Below are positions 36,559 to 44,868 of a DNA stretch of 64,000 bases, piece by piece; position 1 is the stretch's first letter, and every line of letters starts with the position of its first letter. The notes under the pieces were generated by a model that saw only the letters and a program-made list of their open reading frames with translations, ran no database searches and was not told the origin of the DNA. The position numbers were made by a program, and so were the translations under genes. The stretch spans positions 248,001-312,000 of the forward strand of contig CACWTU010000001.1 of assembly GCA_902763885.1 (NCBI GenBank), in the 5' to 3' direction. This DNA comes from an uncultured Bacteroidales bacterium (GTDB lineage: Bacteria > Bacteroidota > Bacteroidia > Bacteroidales > Bacteroidaceae).

Positions 36559-38406
36559 GTGAAGAACCACAAGTTTGACAACAGGAGATTCGTGATAGGC
36601 ATCATGGTAATAACCGTTGTGCTGATATACCTGATACGTCTCATCCAGATTCAGATTGTTGATACCCGTTACCGTAATTCGGCCGATAACAATGCCCTCT
36701 ATTACCGCACGGTCTATCCTACACGCGGCGTGATTTATGACCGTAAGGGTCGCATGATTGTGAGCAACCAGCCATCATTTGACGTGATGGTGGTTACCCG
36801 TAACATTAAGAATCTGGATACACTTGCTTTCTGTAGTACTCTTGATATAACAAAGGAGTTTTTTGACAGCCGTATGGCCGATATCCGTAACCTGCGCAAG
36901 AATCCCGGTTATTCATCATACACCGAGCAGGTTTTTATGGCGCAGCTCTCTTTCAATGAGATATCGGACCTTAGGGAGAACCTGTACCGTTTCAATGGCT
37001 TCAGCATAAACCAGCGTCAGCAACGCAAGTACAACTATGAGGCTGCTGCCCATCTGCTGGGTGATTTGGGTGAGGTATCCAAGACTGAGATAGAGAATGA
37101 CGGTTGGTACACACAGGGTGACGTGATAGGCAAGCAGGGTGTTGAGAAATACTATGAGAGCCAGCTGCGTGGTGAGAAAGGTATTGAAATACTGCTTAAG
37201 GATGCGTACGGACGTATTCAGGGGAGTTATTATAATGGTGAGTATGATCAGACTGCCGTCCCCGGACGTAATCTGAACCTTGGGCTTGACATAGAGCTAC
37301 AGATGTTGGGTGAGAAACTCATGCAGCATAAGATAGGCAGCATTGTGGCCATCGAGCCCAAGACAGGTGAGATACTCTGTATGGTATCGGCGCCTTCATT
37401 CAACCCATCAGAGCTGTCAGGCCGTCAGCGCAGTGAACACTATCAGGAACTGGCTGCCCGCCATGACAAGCCGCTGCTTAACCGCACCATACAGGGTACA
37501 TATCCTCCGGGTTCCACATTCAAGACATCACAGGCGCTCACATTCCTTCAGGAGGGGATCATTGATACACGAACCCAGTATCCGTGTACGGGAGGATTTG
37601 TGTTCCGTGGCCTTAGGGTAGGATGTCATGCCCATTCATCACCTTTGTCACTCAATTTTGCCATTGCCACGTCATGTAACGGCTATTTCTGCTGGGGTTA
37701 CTACTATATGATAGGTGCATATAAATACGGAACTCCCCAGAAAGCGCTTACAGTGTGGAAGGATTACATGGTCGATATGGGATTCGGTTACGCCTTAGGC
37801 GTGGACCTGCCTGGTGAGGCCCGTGGCATGATTCCCAATTCTGATTATTATGACCGTCACTATAATAAGTCCTGGAACGGCCTTACAACCATAAGCAATG
37901 CCATAGGTCAGGGTGAGGTTACGCTTACACCGTTGCAGATTGCCAATCTGGGTGCTACCATAGCCAACCGCGGGTATTACATCACTCCGCATGTGGTACG
38001 CTCAGTTGAGGGTGTTGACAGTCTGGACTCAGCCTATGTTACCCGTCACTATGTGAATGTGGACAGGGAGAACTATGAGATAGTGGTTAAGGGTATGCGT
38101 CAGTCGGTCATTGATGGTACCTGCCGTTCGGCCGATAATGATAATTATTTGGTGTGCGGTAAGACAGGAACGGCGCAGAACCGTGGCAAAGACCATTCTG
38201 TATTTATGGGATTTGCTCCTATGGATGATCCGCAGATAGCCATTGTGGTCTATGTTGAGAACGGCGGATTCGGTGCCACATATGGTGTGCCAATCGGCGC
38301 TCTCATGATGGAGCAATACATAACCGGAGGCTTATCAGAAGAAAGCAAGGAGAAGGTTGAACTCTATTCAAACAGAGTCATTGATTATGGAGAGGAGGAA
38401 CGCTAA
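36559..38406 (+). CDS. mrdA: Penicillin-binding protein 2 (elongation transpeptidase)
   Basis: Class B PBP that cross-links peptidoglycan during cell elongation. The 615-aa protein has an N-terminal membrane anchor (RFVIGIMVITVVLIYLIRLI), the dimerisation/pedestal region with YRTVYPTRGVIYDRKGR, and the transpeptidase domain. Active-site motifs are S319 in YPPGSTFK (SxxK), S372-C-N374 in ATSCNGY (SxN) and K535-T-G in CGKTGTAQ. The start is GTG at 36559, four bases after the mreD stop. rodA starts inside its 3' end (20-bp overlap). Confidence 0.95.
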   Translation: MKNHKFDNRRFVIGIMVITVVLIYLIRLIQIQIVDTRYRNSADNNALYYRTVYPTRGVIYDRKGRMIVSNQPSFDVMVVTRNIKNLDTLAFCSTLDITKEFFDSRMADIRNLRKNPGYSSYTEQVFMAQLSFNEISDLRENLYRFNGFSINQRQQRKYNYEAAAHLLGDLGEVSKTEIENDGWYTQGDVIGKQGVEKYYESQLRGEKGIEILLKDAYGRIQGSYYNGEYDQTAVPGRNLNLGLDIELQMLGEKLMQHKIGSIVAIEPKTGEILCMVSAPSFNPSELSGRQRSEHYQELAARHDKPLLNRTIQGTYPPGSTFKTSQALTFLQEGIIDTRTQYPCTGGFVFRGLRVGCHAHSSPLSLNFAIATSCNGYFCWGYYYMIGAYKYGTPQKALTVWKDYMVDMGFGYALGVDLPGEARGMIPNSDYYDRHYNKSWNGLTTISNAIGQGEVTLTPLQIANLGATIANRGYYITPHVVRSVEGVDSLDSAYVTRHYVNVDRENYEIVVKGMRQSVIDGTCRSADNDNYLVCGKTGTAQNRGKDHSVFMGFAPMDDPQIAIVVYVENGGFGATYGVPIGALMMEQYITGGLSEESKEKVELYSNRVIDYGEEER

Positions 38407-39844
38407 TATATGTGGCAGGATTGACTGGCTCACTGTTTTGCTGGTGGTGACCATAATGGTGTGCGGTTGGTTCAGCATCTGCGGAGCCAGTGCAGACCTG
38501 GAGAATCCTGACCTGTTCTCTTTTGCCACCCGTCCGGGTAAGCAGATGGTATGGATACTATGCTCCTTTGCCGTAGGTGCCATGGTGATGTTCATGAGCC
38601 AGAACTTCCTTAACTCATACGCCTATATCATTTACGGCCTGCTGCTGTTGCTGCTGCTTGTCACAATCTTTGTGGCGGGTGATACAAAGGGTTCCCATTC
38701 GTGGCTGAATCTGGGGCCTGTAAAACTTCAGCCGGCTGAGTTTGCCAAGTTTGCCACTGCGCTGGCGCTTGCCAAGTTCGTTGACAGGTTTGATTTCAAT
38801 CCCGCATCATTTAAGGATGTGCTCAAGGCATGTGCCATATTCCTGGTACCCATGTTGCTGATAATATGTCAGAATGAGACAGGCTCTGCATTGGTCTATG
38901 TGGCGTTCCTGCTTGTTATGTATCGTGAAGGAATGACAGGAAGCGTACTGCTGGTAGGATTCTGTGCCATCCTGTTCTTTATACTTGAGATCAAGTTCAG
39001 CCCTGTAAACTTTGGCAGTCAGCCGTTCCAGTTGGGAACATGGCTTGTCCTTACCATCATCCAGCTTATTGAGAGCTGGATGATATGGATCATGTCCCGT
39101 AACCGCAGTCTGTCACTTACGGTGTTGGGGCTGGGTACCGGAGGTATGCTTATAGGTCTGGCCCTCTCTCTTTCAGTTATACCCTTCAAGGTTACATGGC
39201 TTCAGACCGCCCTGATCATTGTAACAAGCGTGTTCATTATATTCAGGTCTTTCAAGGATATTGCCCGCCGTTATATCCTGGTGGCGCTATTCGGCATTGG
39301 TTCTGTATGCTATCTGTTCTCTGTTGATTATGCCTTCAATGAGATCTTGCAGCCTCACCAGCGCACCCGTATCAATGTGATTCTGGGTCTGGAGGATGAT
39401 CCCAAGGGAGCAGGCTACAATGTGAACCAGTCTTTGATAGCCATCGGCTCAGGCGGCCTTACCGGAAAGGGGTTCATGAAAGGTACTCAAACCAAGCTGA
39501 AGTTTGTTCCGGAGCAGGATACTGACTTTATTTTCTGCACCGTGGGTGAGGAGCAGGGGTTCAAGGGTTCTGTCTTTGTGCTGCTGCTTTATCTCAGCCT
39601 GTTGTTGCGCCTGATTGTGCTTGCCGAGCGGCAATCGTCCGTATTCGGCCGCGTCTATGGCTACTCCGTAGCTTGCATCCTTTTCTTCCACCTATTTATA
39701 AATATAGGTATGGTGCTGGGCATCACGCCTGTTATCGGCATCCCCTTGCCTTTCTTCAGCTACGGAGGCTCCTCCCTCTGGGGCTTCACCATCCTCCTCT
39801 CCGTCTTCCTGCGTATCGACTGCGAACGCACCACTAATTATTGA
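38387..39844 (+). CDS. rodA: SEDS peptidoglycan glycosyltransferase RodA
   Basis: Polymerises glycan strands for side-wall growth with PBP2. The 485-aa protein has about ten membrane helices and SEDS motifs: HSWLNLGPVKLQPAEFAKF, YQ-type periplasmic region EILQPHQRTRINVILG, VPEQDTDFIFCTVGEEQGF (with the catalytic aspartate in the QxTDFIF segment), and GIPLPFFSYGGSS at the C-terminus. I chose the ATG at 38387, overlapping mrdA by 20 bp; a TTG further upstream seems less likely. A terminator follows. Confidence 0.94.
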   Translation: MERRNANICGRIDWLTVLLVVTIMVCGWFSICGASADLENPDLFSFATRPGKQMVWILCSFAVGAMVMFMSQNFLNSYAYIIYGLLLLLLLVTIFVAGDTKGSHSWLNLGPVKLQPAEFAKFATALALAKFVDRFDFNPASFKDVLKACAIFLVPMLLIICQNETGSALVYVAFLLVMYREGMTGSVLLVGFCAILFFILEIKFSPVNFGSQPFQLGTWLVLTIIQLIESWMIWIMSRNRSLSLTVLGLGTGGMLIGLALSLSVIPFKVTWLQTALIIVTSVFIIFRSFKDIARRYILVALFGIGSVCYLFSVDYAFNEILQPHQRTRINVILGLEDDPKGAGYNVNQSLIAIGSGGLTGKGFMKGTQTKLKFVPEQDTDFIFCTVGEEQGFKGSVFVLLLYLSLLLRLIVLAERQSSVFGRVYGYSVACILFFHLFINIGMVLGITPVIGIPLPFFSYGGSSLWGFTILLSVFLRIDCERTTNY

Positions 39845-39856
39845 TACTAATCGAGC

Positions 39857-39891
39857 GACGCAAAGGGGTCGTTTAACAATGCGTCGTTTTT
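39857..39891 (+). terminator. Terminator at the end of the mre operon
   Basis: Stem CGACGCA/TGCGTCG with a 16-base loop and TTTTT tail. The loop side contains CGCAAAGGGG, resembling the outer part of the REP-like palindromes. Confidence 0.65.
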
Positions 39892-39996
39892 CGCTTTATT
39901 GTTTCAAGGCTGATTCCGCTAACGGAAGGTGATTGCACTAATGACGCTCTTGATGAAAATGTGGTTTGTATTTATCATGGTATGAAAGAAAACTCT

Positions 39997-40004
39997 TAAT
40001 TTTG
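39997..40004 (+). promoter_or_regulatory. -7 box TAATTTTG of the headgroup-activation cassette
   Basis: Exact TAnnTTTG. It lies 13 bases before an ATG at 40018 and 76 bases before the preferred ATG at 40081; this spacing is one reason for preferring the downstream start. Confidence 0.5.
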
Positions 40005-40080
40005 GCTCATCCATAAAATGCGGATTCCGCTCTGGACACACAAATTGAAACATCAACTGATAAAAGGCATTAAAGATATT

Positions 40081-41013
40081 ATGCATAATTCCATACAAAC
40101 TACGGGTGGCGTGTTATACCCATCAGATATTGAATATATCAAAAATTATATCTGTGAAGTATTCGATTGCTCATCAGAGAGCATCACAGATTTAAAGCCT
40201 TTACAAAAAGGATTATCCAATTCGGTCTTATCCTTTCGCTATAATGGGGGTAAGTATGTATTCCGTTATCCAGGTTTGGGCTCCGAAATATTGATTGACC
40301 GTGGACGTGAGTCAATTGTCCAGAAACAAATTGAGGAGGCGGATGTGGATACATCACTTGTGGCCATGAGCGTTCGTTATGGTTGGCGAATATCCCGATA
40401 TGTGGAGACCAGAACCTTTAATTATCATGACGTAAATGATATGGTAAGAGGAATTCTCCAGCTTAGGAAACTTCATGCTATAAGGCCAAAAGTCAGATGG
40501 GAATTCGATATAAAGGAGAAATGGGAATCAATACGTGATATGACTCCTGCTGATAAATACGGAGAGAATTTTGCAGAATTTCCTGAGTTTAAAGAAATAA
40601 AGGAAAGAATCTACAAACTCTATGAACTAGCTAAAACAGATGGTATTAAGAAGTGCCTTACTCATGGTGACTGTCGTGATGAGAACTTCCTTATTAATGA
40701 CCAAGAAATACACCTGATTGACTGGGAATACGCTGGTTATGGCGATCCTGGTTTTGATATTGGTACATATGTATGTGGTGGAGACCATACAGAAGACGAG
40801 GTTGACAGAATCATCTTCACTTATTTTGGTCGCAAACCTTCAATCAAGGAGCAGCGCCATTTCTATGCATATATTGCCATTTCCGGTTTCTTCTATATGC
40901 ACTGGACAATGTATAAGGAGTCCCAGGGGCAGAAGATTGGCTACTTGAAACCGCTCTGGTATCACTTTGCCAAAGAGTATAGCAAAAAAGCACTTCCATT
41001 GTATAAAGAATAA
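40081..41013 (+). CDS. LicA-like choline/ethanolamine kinase-family phosphotransferase
   Basis: A 310-aa aminoglycoside-phosphotransferase-fold kinase of the choline kinase/LicA type. The Brenner motif is H195-G-D197...N202 in CLTHGDCRDENFL, and the metal-binding D214 is in HLIDWEYAGYGDPGFDIG. An N-lobe glycine-rich segment is at LQKGLSNSVLSFRYNGGKYVFR. It probably phosphorylates choline, ethanolamine or another small alcohol for surface decoration. An ATG at 40018 would add 21 basic residues but sits almost on the -7 box. The gene starts an A+T-richer three-gene cassette flanked by housekeeping operons, suggesting acquisition. Confidence 0.83.
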   Translation: MHNSIQTTGGVLYPSDIEYIKNYICEVFDCSSESITDLKPLQKGLSNSVLSFRYNGGKYVFRYPGLGSEILIDRGRESIVQKQIEEADVDTSLVAMSVRYGWRISRYVETRTFNYHDVNDMVRGILQLRKLHAIRPKVRWEFDIKEKWESIRDMTPADKYGENFAEFPEFKEIKERIYKLYELAKTDGIKKCLTHGDCRDENFLINDQEIHLIDWEYAGYGDPGFDIGTYVCGGDHTEDEVDRIIFTYFGRKPSIKEQRHFYAYIAISGFFYMHWTMYKESQGQKIGYLKPLWYHFAKEYSKKALPLYKE

Positions 41014-41025
41014 AAGATTACAACG

Positions 41026-41745
41026 ATGACATATATTGTATTATCAGCAGGTAAGGGTACTAAGTTACAACCCTTGACTTTGAATCATCCGAAGTCCTTG
41101 TATAAACTGGATGAAAAAACCACCATCTTGCAACGCTTGGTTCGTAAGATTAGAAAATACGATTCGGAAGCGGAGATTGTGGTTGTTATAGGCTACATGT
41201 ACAAACAGATTCAGAAAGAACTGGAAGATGACAATGTGAAGTTTGTGCATAATCCATTTTATTCTGTCACCAGCTCCATGGGGTCTCTTTGGTTTGCAAA
41301 GGATTTCTTGCAGCGTGAGAATGTAACCATCATCAATGGCGACATTGTAGCAAGCGAAAAGCTCATTAAAGACGTGGTGAGCCGGCATACGGATTATCCA
41401 TACGTATTACTTGATAGCACTCGCAGGGAAGACAATAAGTACAATGTTCAGATACAGGGTGATTTGGTTTGCGTAATGAGCAAGAACCTCACGGAATTTG
41501 AAGGTAACTATGCAAGCATTACCAAACTGGATGCTGTATCTTCCCGTTTCCTTTTGGAACAGTTGAATCAGATGGTCAATGAGGAAATGTACAATCTGTT
41601 CTTTGAAGATGCCTTGGTACAGATGGTTTTCCAGAAGAATTTTGAACTGTACTACAAAGATATCAAGGATTACGAGTGGACTGAAGTTGACGGCGTAGAT
41701 GATTTGTTAAAAGCACGCCAGATCCAGGCGGAAAGCGAAAAGTAA
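41026..41745 (+). CDS. LicC-like sugar/choline-phosphate nucleotidyltransferase
   Basis: A 239-aa nucleotidyltransferase of the GT-A fold. The N-terminal loop LSAGKGTKLQPLTLNHPKSL matches the GxGTRLxPLT...PKxL signature, with lysine in place of the usual arginine. NGDIV at ~residue 104 supplies the metal-binding aspartate, and WTEVDGVDDLLKA near the end is the second acidic site, as in LicC. In context with the kinase 12 bp upstream it would make a CDP- (or other NDP-) activated headgroup such as CDP-choline. The exact nucleotide and substrate are not visible. Confidence 0.8.
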   Translation: MTYIVLSAGKGTKLQPLTLNHPKSLYKLDEKTTILQRLVRKIRKYDSEAEIVVVIGYMYKQIQKELEDDNVKFVHNPFYSVTSSMGSLWFAKDFLQRENVTIINGDIVASEKLIKDVVSRHTDYPYVLLDSTRREDNKYNVQIQGDLVCVMSKNLTEFEGNYASITKLDAVSSRFLLEQLNQMVNEEMYNLFFEDALVQMVFQKNFELYYKDIKDYEWTEVDGVDDLLKARQIQAESEK

Positions 41746-41748
41746 AGT

Positions 41749-42471
41749 ATGAATTACGTTATTATTATAGCTGGAGGAGTGGGAAGCCGTTTGGGCGCAA
41801 AAGTTCCCAAGCAGTTTGTGGAGGTTCTGGGCAAACCTATCATTGCGTACACCATGGAGCATTTCCAAAACCATTCGGATATAGATGGTATTGAATTGGT
41901 TTGCGTTGATGGTTTCCAAGAGCATTTGCAAGGTATCGCAGATAAGTATGGCATTACCAAGGTCATTAAGATAGTTAAGGGAGGCTCTGAATATGAGTTT
42001 TCCATCATGAATGGTGTGGCTGGTCTTAAAGGAATAGCCAAGCCCGACGATGTTGTTATGATTCATTGGTCTGCATCTCCTTTTATCAATGAAGAAATGA
42101 TAACAGACAATATCCGAGTCTGTAAAGAAAAAGGTAATGCGATAACAGCAAGCTATTCTTACCTTCTTTATGGCACCAATGATGGAGATTGTGCCAAGAA
42201 GAATATCAATCGCGAATCTTTTATGACACTTTCTGCACCACAGAGTTTTCTTTACAAAGTGATAAAGGATATATACAGACAGGTGGAAGAAAGAAATTTA
42301 TTTGAATATGTTGAACACCATACTCCAGCCTTAATGACAGAATTGGGTATCCCTATCTATTTCTCAAAGGGCAGTCATACAAATATAAAGATTACGACCA
42401 AAGAAGACATTGATCTATTCTTAGGTTACCAGCTTGCAAAAAAATATATAGTTGAGCACATGGAACAATGA
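41749..42471 (+). CDS. Divergent IspD/TarI-family cytidylyltransferase
   Basis: A 240-aa member of the IspD/TarI fold. The N-terminal IIAGGVGSRLGAKVPKQFVEV has the CTP loop and the PKQF lysine. LSAPQSFLYKVI corresponds to the TPQxF motif, and IKITTKEDIDLF to the (N)IKxTxxxDL end. The central HDAARP/HDSVRPF motif, which binds substrate and metal, is instead HWSASPF (residues 106-112), lacking the usual Asp and Arg. It is thus unlikely to be the housekeeping IspD. It sits 3 bp after the LicC-like gene and probably activates a polyol- or alcohol-phosphate for a surface polymer. Activity is uncertain. Confidence 0.78.
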   Translation: MNYVIIIAGGVGSRLGAKVPKQFVEVLGKPIIAYTMEHFQNHSDIDGIELVCVDGFQEHLQGIADKYGITKVIKIVKGGSEYEFSIMNGVAGLKGIAKPDDVVMIHWSASPFINEEMITDNIRVCKEKGNAITASYSYLLYGTNDGDCAKKNINRESFMTLSAPQSFLYKVIKDIYRQVEERNLFEYVEHHTPALMTELGIPIYFSKGSHTNIKITTKEDIDLFLGYQLAKKYIVEHMEQ

Positions 42472-42501
42472 GCTGACAGTCATCGCAAAGCGATGTTATA
42501 C

Positions 42502-43620
42502 TTATTGTTGTTGAGGGCGATTTTGACCGCCACCCGGACGGTGGTGCTTTTTCTTCTTTTTCTTTTTGTCAAAGCGGGAGAGATCGCCATCGGTGAGGAT
42601 GTCGTTCTCTATGCGGGAGTCGGTGTGGACGGCATTCTCATCCAGGCTCAAGGGTTTCTGACCCTTGCGGTTCATTGCAATGATTTCAAGGGCGCGGGCG
42701 GGAGTGATGGTCTCCACGTTGGCGGCAAAGACCTTGTCAGTAGAGTAGGAGAGCTGTCCGTTCAGGATATCGGCCTTGAAGAAGTAGTAGGTGCTGTCCT
42801 TGGTCTCCAGTGGGATATCGCGTGATGGGAATCCCTTCTGGGCCTCCACGTAGGCATCGACCTCATAGTTGAGGCAGCACTTGAGCTTGGCGCACTGGCC
42901 GGCCAGTTTCTGCGGGTTCATGGAGAGGTCCTGGAATCGGGCGGCACCGGTTGAGACCGATACAAAACTGGTCATCCAGGTGGTGCAGCAGAGCTCACGT
43001 CCGCAGGGGCCGATGCCACCTATGCGGCCTGCCTCCTGGCGTGCGCCTATCTGCTTCATCTCAATGCGAACATGGAAGGCATCGGCCAAAACCTTGATGA
43101 GCTGACGGAAGTCAACGCGGCCATCGGCAATGTAGTAGAAGATTGCCTTGAGGCCGTCACCCTGGTACTCTACATCACCAATCTTCATCTCTAAGCCCAG
43201 GTCCTTGGCTATCTGGCGGGAGCGTATCATGGTGTCATGCTCGCGTGCCTTGGCCTCTGCATACTTCTCCATATCCACCTCACGTGCCTTGCGATAGATG
43301 CGCTTTATCTCTATGTCGGGGCGCAGGTTGGCCTTCTTCATCTGGAGCTTGACCAGACGTCCGGTCATGGTAACGGTGCCTATGTCATGACCGGGATTGG
43401 ACTCAACGGCCACGATATCACCTTTCTCGAGCGGAATGTTATTGGAGTTTATGAAGAATCCCTTGCGGGTGTTCTTGAACTGAACCTCCACATATTCGCA
43501 GTCATCGGCTCCAGGTACGCCTGCCAGGTAATCAAAGGAGTGCAGTTGGCCCATGCCTTTGCCGCAACCCTTGCAGCAGATACCGCCGCTGCCGTTATTG
43601 AGTATGAAATCCTGATCCAT
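42502..43620 (-). CDS. ricT: RicT/PSP1-domain protein with cysteine clusters
   Basis: A 372-aa cytoplasmic protein of the PSP1 C-terminal/RicT family, in Bacillus a subunit of an Fe-S complex affecting RNA maturation. The N-terminus holds a C-C-x2-C cluster (C15, C16, C19). The PSP1 core has IGGIGPCGRELCCTTW and LAGQCAKLKCCLNYE, with five further cysteines that could bind a cluster. The C-terminus is a lysine-rich, disordered tail (DKKKKKKKHHRPGGG). It follows holB by one base on the same strand, the standard Bacteroidetes order. The gliding gene gldH, often next in related genomes, is absent; the acquired cassette lies there instead. Confidence 0.9.
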   Translation of the reverse strand: MDQDFILNNGSGGICCKGCGKGMGQLHSFDYLAGVPGADDCEYVEVQFKNTRKGFFINSNNIPLEKGDIVAVESNPGHDIGTVTMTGRLVKLQMKKANLRPDIEIKRIYRKAREVDMEKYAEAKAREHDTMIRSRQIAKDLGLEMKIGDVEYQGDGLKAIFYYIADGRVDFRQLIKVLADAFHVRIEMKQIGARQEAGRIGGIGPCGRELCCTTWMTSFVSVSTGAARFQDLSMNPQKLAGQCAKLKCCLNYEVDAYVEAQKGFPSRDIPLETKDSTYYFFKADILNGQLSYSTDKVFAANVETITPARALEIIAMNRKGQKPLSLDENAVHTDSRIENDILTDGDLSRFDKKKKKKKHHRPGGGQNRPQQQ

Positions 43621-43621
43621 A

Positions 43622-44758
43622 TTATTGTTTCATTAGCATGATGGTCTTGAGTGACAGGTCAAAGAAAACCATCTTGGAATTAACGTTCTGTTCTATATCT
43701 CTTTGTGCATCGGACAGCATATCCATGAGTCCGATGATATTGTTCTCATTCACGAACGGGGCAAACCTTACGGAGAACTGCTGCTCCTGTTCCGTAAGAT
43801 AGTTGAGCTCCGGCTGGTGGAAGTTGCAGATAAAGTTCTCCCTGATCATGCGCTGGCAATATGCCAGAAAGCGTTTCTGCCATTCACGTCCGCCACCTGC
43901 AACGTCATCTGACCATCGTTTCAGATCCTTGAGCCTGCGTCCGTAGGATAGGCGCATCAGCTTGGTGAAATAATCAAAGAACTCCTCACTCTCTGCATTT
44001 ACTCGCAGTGTGCTCAAGGCCTTGAGCCAGCTACCTCCGCTGAAATGGGCTATCTTGGCGGCTGTATCCGGGTCAAGCTGATATCCAGGGCCTGTAAGCC
44101 GTTCTTGGATTATCTGCTCAGGTATGCGCTTGAAGTCTATGCGCTGGGTGCGGCTCAGTATGGTCTCCAGCATCTGCTCCGGAGCATCGGTTGTAAGAAT
44201 GAAGACTGTTCCGGCAGGCGGCTCCTCAAGCAGTTTGAGCAGCGAGTTGGCGCACTGCTGGTTCATCTTTTCAGCATGCCAGATGATCATGATCTTGTAG
44301 CCGCCCTCAACAGATTTGAGTGCCAGCTTGGACATGATCTGCTCACTCTCGGTCACGAATATGCTGGCCTGCTTGTTCTCTGCATCGATGTCGCTGAGCC
44401 ACTCCTCAAACCCGAAATATTGCCGTTCCAGTACAGTTTCACGCCAGGTACTGATTTCATCATCCGATACGGTGGAGCGCCCTGCAGTCTTGCTCTTGTT
44501 TATCACAGGGAACACAAAATGCAGGTCAGGATGTACCAGCTTGTTCATCTTTACGCACGATGGGCACGTACCGCAGGAATCTGCACCGTTACCCTTGTCC
44601 CGGCACAGCAGATAGCGGGCAAACGCAATAGCCGTCTGCAATTTTCCAACGCCTTCAGGACCACAGAACAGCATTGCGTGGGGCACAGTGCCGGCTTGAT
44701 CGTCCTTTACGAGCCGCTCTATCACCTCCTGCTGTCCGATTATGTCCTTAAAAAACAT
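43622..44758 (-). CDS. holB: DNA polymerase III delta' subunit (clamp loader)
   Basis: A 378-aa AAA+ clamp-loader protein. Walker A-like GPEGVGKLQTA, a zinc-binding set of four cysteines (YLLC...SCGTCPSC), the DEAD/SRC-equivalent LEEPPAGTVFILTTD and SRTQRIDFKRI sensor region are visible. The start at 44758 (MFFKDIIGQQEVIERL) fits the family; a longer in-frame reading would run through an A+T-rich repeat (translating as FNFQFSILN) and is not credible. It lies upstream of ricT. Confidence 0.92.
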   Translation of the reverse strand: MFFKDIIGQQEVIERLVKDDQAGTVPHAMLFCGPEGVGKLQTAIAFARYLLCRDKGNGADSCGTCPSCVKMNKLVHPDLHFVFPVINKSKTAGRSTVSDDEISTWRETVLERQYFGFEEWLSDIDAENKQASIFVTESEQIMSKLALKSVEGGYKIMIIWHAEKMNQQCANSLLKLLEEPPAGTVFILTTDAPEQMLETILSRTQRIDFKRIPEQIIQERLTGPGYQLDPDTAAKIAHFSGGSWLKALSTLRVNAESEEFFDYFTKLMRLSYGRRLKDLKRWSDDVAGGGREWQKRFLAYCQRMIRENFICNFHQPELNYLTEQEQQFSVRFAPFVNENNIIGLMDMLSDAQRDIEQNVNSKMVFFDLSLKTIMLMKQ

Positions 44759-44769
44759 GACTGTTTTTA

Positions 44770-44868
44770 AATTGAGAATTGAGAATTGAAAATTGAAAAT
44801 TAGCCATCCGGTGCGTGCACGCAGGTACTGTGTATTAATTTTCAATTTTCAATTTTCACTTTTCAATT
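44770..44868. repeat. A+T-rich inverted-repeat element built of AATTTTC-type units
   Basis: Arms of 33 bases (44770-44802 and 44836-44868) are about 90% complementary and consist of tandem AATTGAAA/TTTTCAAT units. The 33-base loop contains the perfect palindrome TGCGTGCACGCA (44812-44823). The element fills the gap between the holB start and the fumarase stop, and its right arm overlaps the fumarase stop codon (44867-44869). Confidence 0.7.

Noticed and set aside
41749..42471. Housekeeping IspD of the non-mevalonate isoprenoid pathway
   Set aside because: The Asp/Arg substrate motif is missing and the gene lies in a LicA/LicC-type cassette.
42472..42501. Terminator between the IspD-like gene and ricT
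   Set aside because: CATCGC-AAA-GCGATG is only a six-base stem without a T-run; too weak to call.
44759..44845. Longer HolB start reading FNFQFSILNLKT
   Set aside because: These residues come from the A+T-rich inverted-repeat element. The start at 44758 matches the family.
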